64,000 nt of DNA from an uncultured Rhodocyclaceae bacterium (GTDB lineage: Bacteria > Pseudomonadota > Gammaproteobacteria > Burkholderiales > Rhodocyclaceae): positions 3,162,001 through 3,226,000 of the forward strand of contig CAJQTY010000001.1 of assembly GCA_907163075.1 (NCBI GenBank), read 5' to 3'. Positions 31,781-40,318 of this stretch are shown in pieces (position 1 is the stretch's first letter; every line of letters starts with the position of its first letter). The notes beneath the pieces were generated by a model. That model was not told the origin of the DNA and searched no databases. It saw only the letters and a program-made list of their open reading frames with translations. The position numbers and the translations under genes were made by a program.

Positions 31781-32308
31781 TTATTGAATGTTGTCCATCT
31801 GTTCCGGGCTGGATTCATGGCGAATCGATAAAATCTCATTCACAGACATCTTGAGTACGACAAGACGGTAAATGTTCACCAGCGCGAGGAGGACGATCGA
31901 AATGCCAGTGATCAGGCCGACGCCATAAACCAGAAAGACCGGAAACTGGGTAGCAACCCATCGATCCGCGAGATTCTGAATGACAAGCTGCCAACTGCCC
32001 ATCGTCAGAATGACCATGACCCAGATAATTCCGGCCTGAATCAGCAGAAAAACGGCTTTCTGGGCGAGCGGAGGGACGCGGGACAGAACGCTGTCGAGAC
32101 CGAGATGCTGATTTTCCCGCATGGCCCCGATGGTGCCGAGGTAAACCAGATTTATGAAGCAGAGGCGGGCGATTTCTTCGGACCAGGCAAACCCTGTGGA
32201 AAAACCGTAGCGTAGTACCACGTTGAGGAAAACCAGGGCAATCATGGTCGCCAGAAAAAAGGCAATCAGAACCTCTATGCCCCGGAAAAGTGCATTGAAT
32301 CTGTTCAT
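31781..32308 (-). CDS. dctQ: TRAP transporter small permease subunit DctQ
   Basis: A 175-residue protein with four membrane helices and the DctQ pattern GFAWSEEIARLCFINLVYLG. The ATG at 32308 (MNRFNALFRGIEVL) has GAGGG just upstream. It bridges the binding protein and DctM; its stop is 9 bases before dctM. Confidence 0.92.
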   Translation of the reverse strand: MNRFNALFRGIEVLIAFFLATMIALVFLNVVLRYGFSTGFAWSEEIARLCFINLVYLGTIGAMRENQHLGLDSVLSRVPPLAQKAVFLLIQAGIIWVMVILTMGSWQLVIQNLADRWVATQFPVFLVYGVGLITGISIVLLALVNIYRLVVLKMSVNEILSIRHESSPEQMDNIQ

Positions 32309-32387
32309 TCTAACCCTCGCAAAGCCGAGAAAAAATGACCCCCGTGATTGTTCCACGGGGGCTCCCCAAAGCCGCTAATCCATATTC

Positions 32388-33377
32388 CTACTTGACGGCC
32401 CGAATCTTGTCAGTCAGCGGCTTGGCCCAGGCCTGTTCCGCGTAAAGCTTATCGGTCAGCGGTTTGATCATTTCAATGATCTTCTGCTGATCGGCAGGTG
32501 AACAGGCGGTTACCGTCATGCCTTTCCCTTTTAGGAACTGGCGATCTTTGTCAACGCTGGCGATATAGTCGTCCCAGGCTTTTGCAGCCGTTGCCTTTGC
32601 TGCATCCCTGATCACCTTCTGATGTTCTGCGCTGAGTTTATCGAAGAAGGGGGCATTGACGAGGATTTCCAGAGTGGCGATGATGTGGTTGGTTTCATAC
32701 AGGTATTTCTGCACCTCGTTGAGGGCTTGGCTGACAACCGTTACCATACCGTTGTCCTGGCCATCGACTACACCGGTCTCCAGGGCGCTGAACAACTCGC
32801 CAAGAGGAATGACTTGAGCGCTGGCGCCAAGGTTTTGCGCGATGCCGACGTGGATGGGATTGCCAGGCATACGGAATTTCTGGCCTTTGAAATCGCCCAC
32901 CGAAGTTAGTTTCTTGTTACTGGTAAAGGTGCGGGCGCTGTTCGGCCCCCAGGCCAGCAGACGAACGGATGGAAATTTTTTATGGAATTCGGCGTTGATT
33001 TCATCCGCGATGGGGCTTGCCCAGACCTTCTTGGCATGATTCATATCCCTGTACAGGAAAGGCCAGTCGGAAATCATCATGGTCGGAAATTCCTGGTTCA
33101 TCGGGGTGCCCACGATGGCAACCTCGATCGTTCCATTCCGCACACCGCCCCAAAGATCGCCTTCGTTTCCCAGGGTGCCGGAGTGATACACATCTACCTT
33201 GATAGCGCCGTTGGTGCCCTTCTCAACCTGGGTCTTGAACACTGAGTCCAGTGCCGCCGCCATCGGGTGAGTGTTGTTCCAGTTGTCGCCGACCTTGATG
33301 GTTATCGGCTGGGCTGCGAATACGCTACTTGCCGCAACAAGCGTCAGACAGGTCGCAAAGATCTTACCGAGTTTCAT
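32388..33377 (-). CDS. dctP: TRAP transporter substrate-binding protein DctP
   Basis: A 329-residue periplasmic binding protein with a signal peptide (KIFATCLTLVAASSVFA, cleavage near 22). Typical DctP segments are seen: DVYHSGTLGNEGDLWGGVRN, the arginine-containing FKGQKFRMPGNPIHV (the arginine salt-bridges the ligand carboxylate) and LGELFSALETGVVDGQDNGM. The arginine shows the ligand is an organic or sugar acid. It leads the operon. Confidence 0.94.
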   Translation of the reverse strand: MKLGKIFATCLTLVAASSVFAAQPITIKVGDNWNNTHPMAAALDSVFKTQVEKGTNGAIKVDVYHSGTLGNEGDLWGGVRNGTIEVAIVGTPMNQEFPTMMISDWPFLYRDMNHAKKVWASPIADEINAEFHKKFPSVRLLAWGPNSARTFTSNKKLTSVGDFKGQKFRMPGNPIHVGIAQNLGASAQVIPLGELFSALETGVVDGQDNGMVTVVSQALNEVQKYLYETNHIIATLEILVNAPFFDKLSAEHQKVIRDAAKATAAKAWDDYIASVDKDRQFLKGKGMTVTACSPADQQKIIEMIKPLTDKLYAEQAWAKPLTDKIRAVK

Positions 33378-33503
33378 TTTTGACTCCTCTGTGTGAAAAA
33401 GACTGTGAGCTGCTCAAAGCGCCATCCTTATGCCATCCACCCGAGGGTCTTCTCTGGCCGACTTCCGAATACAGCAAGCGGTTATCGATATGGAGGGATG
33501 TGC

Positions 33504-33633
33504 ACATGTATGGTAGTATAACAAACCATCCTGTGCAAGGGAAAAAATTTGCGCAATCGGCAGGCTGTTGGGCAAATTTTCCCTCGAAACAGCAAAAATT
33601 CGCTAAGCTGAGTGCTATCTGGTATGGTAGTAA
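33504..33633. promoter_or_regulatory. Two candidate GntR half-operators upstream of dctP and manD
   Basis: ACATGTATGGTAGTAT (33504-33519) and GTATGGTAGTAA (33622-33633) share the GTATGGT core with the palindrome ACCATACATGTATGGT in front of the GntR gene (36789-36804). They lie in the 329-base gap between the divergent transporter operon and manD, where a common regulator would act. No other gene or RNA is seen in this gap. Confidence 0.55.
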
Positions 33634-33706
33634 TGCTAAACTACACAACGTTGTGCAGCGATGTCGTGTTCTGGTTGTCTATACCGAAGTTTGAAAGGAG
33701 ATAAAG

Positions 33707-34912
33707 ATGAAGATTATTAGTGCTGATGTGATTGTTTGCTGCCCCGGGCGCAACTTTGTCACGCTGAAGATCACCACCGATGACGGGGTGACCGGCATCG
33801 GCGACGGCACCTTGAACGGGCGTGAAATGGCGGTCGCCTCGTACCTCAAGGACCACGTCTGCCCGCTGCTGATCGGCCGCGATCCGCACAAGATCGAGGA
33901 TATCTGGCAGTACCTGTACAAGGGCGCGTACTGGCGCCGCGGCCCGGTCACCATGTCGGCGATCGGGGCTGTGGACATGGCGCTGTGGGACATCAAGGGC
34001 AAAGTGGCCAACATGCCCGTCTACCAACTTCTGGGTGGTGCCTCGCGCGAACATGTGATGGTGTACAGCCACGCTACCGGCCGCGACATCCCGGAGACGC
34101 TGGATGCCTTTGCCAAGTATCAGGAGAAAGGCTTCAAGGCCATTCGCGCCCAGTGCGGCGTGCCCGGCATGAAATCCGTCTACGGTGTTTCCAAGGGCGG
34201 AGCCTACGAGCCGGCGACCAAGGACTGGCCGGAAGAGCAATCGTGGTCGACCGAGAAGTACCTTGATTTCGTGCCCAAGCTGTTTGCCGCGGTGCGCGAG
34301 AAATTCGGTTTCGAGACGCATCTCCTGCACGATGTGCACCATCGCCTGACGCCGATCGAAGCGGCGCGCCTGGGCAAGTCGATCGAGGACTATCGTCTGT
34401 TCTGGATGGAAGACCCAACGCCGGCTGAAAACCAGGAGGCCTTCCGCCTGATTCGCCAGCATACGGTGACGCCGATCGCCGTCGGTGAAGTGTTCAACAG
34501 CATTTGGGATTGCAAGCAGTTGATCGAAGAGCAGTTGATCGACTACATCCGCATGACCATTACCCATTCCGGCGGGATCACCCACATGCGCCGCATTGCC
34601 GATTTCGCCGCCATGTACCAGGTGCGTACCGGCAGTCACGGGCCGTCGGACCTGTCGCCGGTGTGCATGGGCGCCGCGCTGCATTTCGACCTGTGGGCGC
34701 CGAACTTCGGCATGCAGGAGTACATGGGCTATCACGAGCAGACCATGGATGTCTTCCAGTGCGACTGGAGCTTCAAGGACGGCTTCATGCATCCGGGCGA
34801 CAAGCCGGGCCTCGGTGTCGAGATCGACGAGGAAGTGGCGAAGAAATACCCGTATGAGCCGGCTTACCTGCCGGTCGCCCGTCTCGAAGACGGCACCTTG
34901 TGGAACTGGTAA
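33707..34912 (+). CDS. manD: D-mannonate dehydratase, enolase superfamily (ManD/RspA type)
   Basis: Dehydrates D-mannonate to 2-keto-3-deoxy-D-gluconate, or acts on a close sugar acid. The 401 residues have the capping domain (1-120, [20 protein letters not shown]) and the barrel with the ManD metal and catalytic residues: the DVHHRLTP motif, then [12 protein letters not shown] and the [10 protein letters not shown] glutamate, and late [17 protein letters not shown] and GLGVEIDEE. These are the features separating ManD from other enolase members. GGAG precedes the ATG. It is divergent from the TRAP operon. Confidence 0.9.
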   Translation: MKIISADVIVCCPGRNFVTLKITTDDGVTGIGDGTLNGREMAVASYLKDHVCPLLIGRDPHKIEDIWQYLYKGAYWRRGPVTMSAIGAVDMALWDIKGKVANMPVYQLLGGASREHVMVYSHATGRDIPETLDAFAKYQEKGFKAIRAQCGVPGMKSVYGVSKGGAYEPATKDWPEEQSWSTEKYLDFVPKLFAAVREKFGFETHLLHDVHHRLTPIEAARLGKSIEDYRLFWMEDPTPAENQEAFRLIRQHTVTPIAVGEVFNSIWDCKQLIEEQLIDYIRMTITHSGGITHMRRIADFAAMYQVRTGSHGPSDLSPVCMGAALHFDLWAPNFGMQEYMGYHEQTMDVFQCDWSFKDGFMHPGDKPGLGVEIDEEVAKKYPYEPAYLPVARLEDGTLWNW

Positions 34913-34965
34913 TCGTCCAACGCGGATGCGCAAAACGCATCCGCCAACTTCTGGAGTAAGAGCCA

Positions 34966-35988
34966 ATGGCACGCATACCCTTTGCAACAGTGCAGCAGGT
35001 GGTCGCCGAGGCCTTCATCAAGGCCGGCATGAATGAACAGGATGCAAATACCTGTTCCCGCATCCACACCGAATCGAGCTGCGACGGCATTTATTCGCAC
35101 GGCTTGAACCGGGTCGCGCGTTTTGTCGATTTCCTCAAGCGCGGCTGGGTCGATCCGGACGCCAAGCCTTCGCTTGTCAAGAAACTCGGCGTCATCGAGA
35201 TTTACGACGGCAATCGCGGCACCGGGATTCTCAACGCCTTTCATGCCACCGATCGTGCGATGGCCATCGCCGCCGAGCAGGGTGTGGGCATCGTGACGCT
35301 GCGCAATACCACGCACTGGATGCGCGGCGGCACCTACGGCTGGTACGCCGCTGACCGCGGTTACGTGACGATCAGCTGGACTAACACCGAATCGTGCATG
35401 CCAGCGTGGGGCGGCAAGAACACCCGGCTGGGCAACAACCCGTTCGTAATGGCCGTGCCGCGCAAGAAGGGCCACATCGTGCTGGATATGGCCATGTCGC
35501 AGTATTCCTACGGCAAGTTGCAGGTCACCCGCCTCAAGGGTGCGACGCTGCCGTTCCCCGGTGGTTTCGACAAGGACGGCAAGCTGACCTCGGAACCGGG
35601 GCCGATCGAACAATCGATGCGCATCATGCCGATGGGCTACTGGAAGGGCTCCGGCTTCGCCATCCTGCTCGATACGCTGGCGGCGGTGTTGTCCGAAGGC
35701 CTGGCCACCAACGATATCGACAAAATCCAGCAGGGCAGCTGTACCGGTTGTTCGCAAGTGTTCATCGTGATCGATCCGCGCCAGCTCGGCGGCGAAGAAT
35801 TTACCGACCGCGTTGCCGATGGCGTCGCCGATTACGTGAATTCGTCCACGCCTGACGAGCACAGCTCGGAAGTGCGTTATCCGGGTGAATCCGTCGCGCG
35901 TACGCGCAAGGATCACCTGGCCAACGGCATCGTTGTCGACGACGGGGTGTGGGCCGAGGTGCTCGCGCTGGCCGGCCGCAGCGCCTGA
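34966..35988 (+). CDS. YiaK-type NAD(P)H-dependent 2-oxoacid (2,3-diketo-L-gulonate) reductase
   Basis: Member of the malate/L-lactate/diketogulonate dehydrogenase superfamily with its non-Rossmann NADH fold. The 340 residues include SCDGIYSHGLNRVARFVDFL, the THWMRGGTYGWYAADRGY segment with the catalytic histidine, TRLGNNPFVMAVP, LDMAMSQYSYGK, and LPFPGGFDKDGKLT, all as in YiaK. It starts 53 bases after manD and lies beside a TRAP transporter, as yiaK does in the yiaKLMNO operon. The exact substrate is not proved. Confidence 0.85.
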   Translation: MARIPFATVQQVVAEAFIKAGMNEQDANTCSRIHTESSCDGIYSHGLNRVARFVDFLKRGWVDPDAKPSLVKKLGVIEIYDGNRGTGILNAFHATDRAMAIAAEQGVGIVTLRNTTHWMRGGTYGWYAADRGYVTISWTNTESCMPAWGGKNTRLGNNPFVMAVPRKKGHIVLDMAMSQYSYGKLQVTRLKGATLPFPGGFDKDGKLTSEPGPIEQSMRIMPMGYWKGSGFAILLDTLAAVLSEGLATNDIDKIQQGSCTGCSQVFIVIDPRQLGGEEFTDRVADGVADYVNSSTPDEHSSEVRYPGESVARTRKDHLANGIVVDDGVWAEVLALAGRSA

Positions 35989-36012
35989 GCGCGAGGCAGG
36001 CGCCAGGTGTGT

Positions 36013-36744
36013 TCAGCTGGCGCCGGTCAGGCTTTCCGATTCGAACACGTCGGGAAAGCGCGCCGCGATATCGGGCAGCGAGATGATGATTTCGCGCAGG
36101 TGGCTGCGCATCGCCGCTGCCGCCGCCGCCGGGTTGCCGGCTTCGATGCCATCGACGATGCGGCTGTGCTGTTCGATGATCAGCGGCAGCGGGGTGGCAT
36201 CGTCCAGGCTGAGGTAGCGGATGCGGTCCATCTGCGCCTTGATGCCTTCGATGACTCGCCAGGCGTGGGCGCGGCCCACCGACAGCGAGATGGTGCGATG
36301 GAACTCCTCGTCGAGCGCCAGGAATTCGGCGTTATGCCCGTGCGACACGGCGATCTGCTGCTCGATCAGGTTGCGCAGTTCCTTGATCGCGGTTGGTGGC
36401 GCCGAGGTGGCGGCTTCCTGCGCCACGGCGACCTCGATCGCCTCGCGCACGAAGCGCGCATCAAGGACATCGGCCACCGAGATTTTGACGACGAAGGTTC
36501 CGCGCTGCGGCTGGATATTGACCAGGCGCTCTTCCGCCAGCTTGATGAAGGCCTCGCGAACCGGCTGGCGGCTGGTCGAATACTGGCGGGCGATCTCCGA
36601 CTCGGAGAGCGCCTGGCCCGGGTGCAGATCGCCGCGAATGATGGCGCCACGCAGGTGGCGGTAAAGTTGGGTGCCGATGGAGACAGACTCGATGGGCTGG
36701 AATGCCTGAGGCGCAGGCATTGCGAGCTTGGCGGATTTTTTCAT
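36013..36744 (-). CDS. GntR-family regulator with FCD ligand domain
   Basis: A 243-residue regulator with the N-terminal winged HTH (LSESEIARQYSTSRQPVREA, then FIKLAEERLVNIQPQRGTFV) and the all-helical FCD domain from about 100 on, with metal-binding positions in the DEEFHRTIS and EQHSRIVDGIEAG segments. It is convergent with the YiaK-type gene and presumably controls the surrounding sugar-acid genes; shared operator-like sites support this. Confidence 0.92.
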   Translation of the reverse strand: MKKSAKLAMPAPQAFQPIESVSIGTQLYRHLRGAIIRGDLHPGQALSESEIARQYSTSRQPVREAFIKLAEERLVNIQPQRGTFVVKISVADVLDARFVREAIEVAVAQEAATSAPPTAIKELRNLIEQQIAVSHGHNAEFLALDEEFHRTISLSVGRAHAWRVIEGIKAQMDRIRYLSLDDATPLPLIIEQHSRIVDGIEAGNPAAAAAAMRSHLREIIISLPDIAARFPDVFESESLTGAS

Positions 36745-36788
36745 TCGGAGCGTCTGTGGTTCCAGTTGGAGTGCATAATTTATACTTT

Positions 36789-36804
36789 ACCATACATGTA
36801 TGGT
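36789..36804. promoter_or_regulatory. Candidate GntR operator, perfect palindrome
   Basis: ACCATACATGTATGGT is a perfect 16-bp palindrome, 45 bases upstream of the GntR gene start, embedded in AT-rich promoter-like sequence. It recurs as half sites in front of manD and dctP. Confidence 0.65.
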
Positions 36805-36956
36805 GATTTGTGGCTCGATTTCAAGTCAGAACCGCGGCCGTTGCACGCGAAACGATGGCCAGGCGGAAATGTGCGGGGACTTGGTCGACATCGCGGATAA
36901 TGCGCATGCGCGGCGTTTGCGCGCCGTCAAGCAAGGACAACCAGGGAAACACCGCG

Positions 36957-37046
36957 ATGGGCATGAAGACGTTTGATCCGGAAATACTCGCCGGCCGTAG
37001 CGCGGTGCGCCGGCGCGAGTCGCGTGTGTTCCGGGCGGGAGAGTAG
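36957..37046 (+). CDS. Possible 29-residue basic peptide before the J-domain gene
   Basis: MGMKTFDPEILAGRSAVRRR is followed by a basic tail and stops 3 bases before the J-domain ATG. AGGG lies 10 bases upstream of the first ATG. The tight spacing hints at a leader peptide, but length and composition are weak evidence. Nothing else is visible in 36,805-37,049. Confidence 0.3.
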   Translation: MGMKTFDPEILAGRSAVRRRESRVFRAGE

Positions 37047-37049
37047 GGC

Positions 37050-37337
37050 ATGTCTTTGCAGCAGGATCATTATGCGCGCCTCGGCGTGCCGGCCAGCGCA
37101 ACAGCGGACGCGATCAAGGCCGCCTACCGGAAAAAGGCCGCGCAGTATCACCCGGACAGGAATCCTTCGCCGGACGCGGCGGCGCGCTTCAGGGAAATTC
37201 AGGAAGCCTACGACGTGCTGTCGGACGCGGCCCGGCGCAAGGCTTTCGACGACTACCGCCAGCGCAGCCTGATCGAAGACCCCTTGCCCGTGGCGCGGGA
37301 AATCGCCGAAAAATACATCCAGGGAATCATTCATTGA
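37050..37337 (+). CDS. J-domain (DnaJ-type) co-chaperone, truncated to the J domain
   Basis: A 95-residue protein that is essentially a J domain: HYARLGVPASATADAIKAAY, the HPD motif in YHPDRNPSPDAA, then FREIQEAYDVLSDAARRKAF. J domains stimulate the ATPase of Hsp70 (DnaK). There is no Gly/Phe, zinc or substrate domain; the tail AREIAEKYIQGIIH is helical. It is translationally coupled (TTGA overlap) to an unknown gene and opens a five-gene cluster ending in a ClpX-like ATPase. Confidence 0.93.
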   Translation: MSLQQDHYARLGVPASATADAIKAAYRKKAAQYHPDRNPSPDAAARFREIQEAYDVLSDAARRKAFDDYRQRSLIEDPLPVAREIAEKYIQGIIH

Positions 37338-37870
37338 AAAAGTCGCCTTATTTTTCCGAGCTGATCAGAAGCTACATCGACGAAGTCGACGACCTGATGA
37401 CCGATTCGGCCGGCAAACCGGTGCTGCAGCAGCGCTTGAACGAAAAGCGGTGCGCGATCGACGCCATCCTGCCGATGATCGAGTTCAGCACCGAAATGGT
37501 GGCGGTCGTTTTCTACGACGCCTTCGGCTTCCGCTCACCCGAAATCATGCACGGCGTCGTGCAGAGCGAGCCCGACGATGCCGATTTCCCCGCCTGGGAC
37601 GATCTGAAGAACGAACTGACGGTTGCCGCGTGGGCTGAGCCACTGATCGAATCGTCGCTGAAAGTTCGCGGTGGCGACGCCTTTCTCGTCACCACCGCGG
37701 CGCTCGAATACCTGCGCACGAGAAATGGATTCGATGCGTCGCGCGCTGAACAACTGGCTGGCGAGGAACCCGACGGCGAAGGCGAGGGAGACGACTACGA
37801 CGTCGACGACCTGAGCGAGGCTGGTGCCGACTGGCTCGTCGAACAGGGATTTGAAACGCTGGAACGCTGA
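37334..37870 (+). CDS. Hypothetical protein coupled to the J-domain gene (178 residues)
   Basis: No family recognised. It uses a TTG start that overlaps the J-domain stop, a strong sign of coupling. The N-terminal two thirds is helical (ELIRSYIDEVDDLMTD, EFSTEMVAVVFYDAFGF); the C-terminus has a very acidic stretch (GEEPDGEGEGDDYDVDDLSE), as in chaperone-client adaptors. Its role in the cluster is unknown. Confidence 0.75.
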   Translation: MKKSPYFSELIRSYIDEVDDLMTDSAGKPVLQQRLNEKRCAIDAILPMIEFSTEMVAVVFYDAFGFRSPEIMHGVVQSEPDDADFPAWDDLKNELTVAAWAEPLIESSLKVRGGDAFLVTTAALEYLRTRNGFDASRAEQLAGEEPDGEGEGDDYDVDDLSEAGADWLVEQGFETLER

Positions 37871-37898
37871 ACCTATTTTTTGTACTGAAGGGCTTTAC

Positions 37899-38648
37899 AT
37901 GCATCAGGTTGTCTTGAGATCCGCGGAGTTGATTCTTGCTGGCGACATCGCCGGGGCCGAACGTGCCCTGGTCGCCGTGGCCGACCAGAATGGCGATCAC
38001 GCCCTGGTCAGCATTCTTGACGAGATGCCGCCGAAGGATCTGCTGGCGGTCATGCGCGAGTTCGATTCGGCAAAGGAGTCGGTGGTGAACATGCTGGTCA
38101 CTCCGGAGCAGTTTGCGCGCGCCATCGTGCTCGAGAAGCGGTACGGCGAGCGCACTGGCGAGCGGCTGCGCGCCATGATGAACGCCGTCATTCACCGCGA
38201 CGCGGAGAACGCCGGCGAATACCTGGAAACCATCGCCGACATGGAAGGCGGCTCGGCAACGCTCGCCGATTATTTTGAAGACCGTTACGACGAGGTATTC
38301 AGCTTTGTCGTCACCGGGAGTTTTGCGCCGCAGTTCAATACCGACTCCGGCGCCCAGACGCACAACACCTGGCTCATGGAAAAGATCGAGGAAATCGACA
38401 GCGGCCTGGGTTTCGGCGATTCCATCGAAAAATCGCGGCCGCTGCTGTCGCGCGCCGAAATCGCCGACGGCGACTGGATGGAAACCGCCTGGGTCCTGCG
38501 CTACGAGCTGCCGGATGCGTTCGAGGAGGTAATGCTGACGCTCCGCGACCGCGCGCAAAAACTGGTTGAAATGGCCAATGAACTGGCCGCTTCGGCGACC
38601 ACTGGTTCCGGGGAAGCCTCGGGCGAAGAGGAAGAATCGGCAATTTAA
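37899..38648 (+). CDS. Hypothetical protein of the J-domain/ClpX-like cluster (249 residues)
   Basis: No family recognised. The ATG at 37899 (MHQVVLRSAELILAGDIAGA) has AAGGG upstream. The first 60 residues resemble repeated Ala/Leu helices (AGAERALVAVADQNGDHALV); the central DYFEDRYDEVFSFVVTGSF and the RAEIADGDWMETAWVLRYEL segments are candidate conserved motifs. The C-terminus is acidic. It starts 28 bases after the preceding gene. Confidence 0.75.
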   Translation: MHQVVLRSAELILAGDIAGAERALVAVADQNGDHALVSILDEMPPKDLLAVMREFDSAKESVVNMLVTPEQFARAIVLEKRYGERTGERLRAMMNAVIHRDAENAGEYLETIADMEGGSATLADYFEDRYDEVFSFVVTGSFAPQFNTDSGAQTHNTWLMEKIEEIDSGLGFGDSIEKSRPLLSRAEIADGDWMETAWVLRYELPDAFEEVMLTLRDRAQKLVEMANELAASATTGSGEASGEEEESAI

Positions 38649-38660
38649 GGAACTCGACGC

Positions 38661-39905
38661 ATGCCCGTTGCCGCTACCTCCCTCGCCACCGTTGACCGCC
38701 GGCCGTTTTTCGACAAGGCGCTGCGTTACGGGATCGACCGGGACATTATTTCGCCGCTTCGGCTGCACGGTATCGAGGAGGAGTTCGCCAAGGGCATTGT
38801 CCAGATCGCCAGTTATTTTGGTAGCGCGCACCTGCGACCGGAACTCGAGCTAGCGCTTCGGCGCATGGTGCAACTGATCAGCCTCTACCTCGAGGACGCG
38901 TCCGGCGGAGACTTGCCGACCGCCGCCGCGTCCTTGCGCGACAAAACGCTGCTGTCGCACTCCAAGGGCGGCTCGGAGATGGTCAAGCGCCTGCACGCCC
39001 TGCCGGAAACGACCGTGATCGGCGGCCACTCCGTCTCGCCCGAGAGCCAGCGTGCGTATCTCGACGAGAAGACGCTGGCCGGCACGTTTACGCTGGAAAC
39101 CTACCGTTCGGAACTGGCCATTCGCCAGGAAAACCAGAGCGCGATCGATTTCTCGTTCTGGCTGGCGAAAAAAATGGGTGTGTCACGCGGCGACGTCGAG
39201 GAGGCGGATGCGCTGATTCGAAGCGCCATGCTGGTTATTTTTGTCGACAAGACCGACTTCAAACTCCCGTCGCGCACGGCATTTGTCCGCTTGATCAAAG
39301 CCGCCAGGGTGACGAACGCGAAGCTCAACGAGGCGCGCCTGGAGGCCTTCCTGAAAAATGAACCGGCCGAATTCCAGAGGCTTGCGCGGCGTGCGATGGA
39401 GCGCTTCATCGCCAGGGATCTGCCGCAGATCAGGGCGCCCGGGAGTACGGCCGACAGCTTGCTTTATGGCGATCACGTCCAGAGCTATTTCGTCAGCGAG
39501 AGCCTGGACGAGGACATTCGGGAGTACGACCGCCTGGTGGCCAGGGAATGGGATCGCGTCACGCGCGGTGCGGCGGACGACCCGGCGGTGGTGGCGACCG
39601 TATTTCTCTTCGTGGCGACCGGCCTTCCGCCAAAAGCCTCGATGCTCCTGAAGGACGCCAAGGAAGTCGTGCGCATCTTCCGGACCTCCGGTTTCGACTC
39701 GCAGGCCGTCGTCGATTTTATCGCCAGCCACGCGCCGCAAGCGACCCGTGACGATCTGCGCAAGTTCTGGGAGGACGATCTGAAGAGCGAAGCCGAGCAA
39801 CAACTCGCCGACAACGACCCCAACTGGCCGGACAGCCACATGGAGCGAGCCGTCGAATACCTGCGGACGACCTGCATGGCGGGGTGGAAGGGGCGTCGAC
39901 GCTAG
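38661..39905 (+). CDS. Hypothetical protein of the J-domain/ClpX-like cluster (414 residues)
   Basis: Unrecognised soluble helical protein. Notable stretches are the N-terminal HGIEEEFAKGIVQIASYFG, a central FSFWLAKKMGVSRGDVEEAD, and the SLLYGDHVQSYFVSESLDED motif. No membrane segment, nucleotide-binding loop or signal peptide is seen. It follows the 249-residue gene by 12 bases and precedes the ClpX-like gene after a repeat-filled gap. Confidence 0.75.
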   Translation: MPVAATSLATVDRRPFFDKALRYGIDRDIISPLRLHGIEEEFAKGIVQIASYFGSAHLRPELELALRRMVQLISLYLEDASGGDLPTAAASLRDKTLLSHSKGGSEMVKRLHALPETTVIGGHSVSPESQRAYLDEKTLAGTFTLETYRSELAIRQENQSAIDFSFWLAKKMGVSRGDVEEADALIRSAMLVIFVDKTDFKLPSRTAFVRLIKAARVTNAKLNEARLEAFLKNEPAEFQRLARRAMERFIARDLPQIRAPGSTADSLLYGDHVQSYFVSESLDEDIREYDRLVAREWDRVTRGAADDPAVVATVFLFVATGLPPKASMLLKDAKEVVRIFRTSGFDSQAVVDFIASHAPQATRDDLRKFWEDDLKSEAEQQLADNDPNWPDSHMERAVEYLRTTCMAGWKGRRR

Positions 39906-39939
39906 CGTGGTGTTGCGCCGCCTGGAACTTATAGCAACG

Positions 39940-40150
39940 CCGGTAGGGCGGAAAAGCGCAGCGCCTTCCGCCGTATGAGCCCCATTTGGCGGATGACGCT
40001 ACGCTCATCCGCCCTACGGCACTGCACTTGCGCGCAGGACCCGTTCGCCCGGAGTCTGGTGTAGGTCGGAAAAGCCGAAGGCGCCTTCCGACATTCGGCG
40101 GTGGAGGTAGCGCAAACACGGCGTCGGAATGCGCAGCGCTTTTCCGCAGC
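39940..40150. repeat. Two dispersed palindromic repeat copies between the unknown gene and the ClpX-like gene
   Basis: The first (about 39943-40018) begins gtagggcggaaaagcgcag and ends atccgccctac, with inverted ends. The second (about 40061-40150) begins gtaggtcggaaaagccgaag and passes through ccttccgacattcggcggtgg to gcagcgcttttccg. Related copies lie at 61,205-61,440 and 62,090-62,182. No gene is seen between 39,906 and 40,318. Confidence 0.8.
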
Positions 40151-40318
40151 TTAAAGGTACGCGCTCTGCGCCGCGCGGGCGCACGTCCCCCAGTGCGCGA
40201 TTCCGGCGATTGCTACGCACGGTGCCGGTTGAAACGGAATAAGATTGTGCCTTCCTGATCCTGCAACCGGGACTTGCCGGCATGTTCGCGTCCGGCCACG
40301 TTGATTGAGGGGAAAGCC

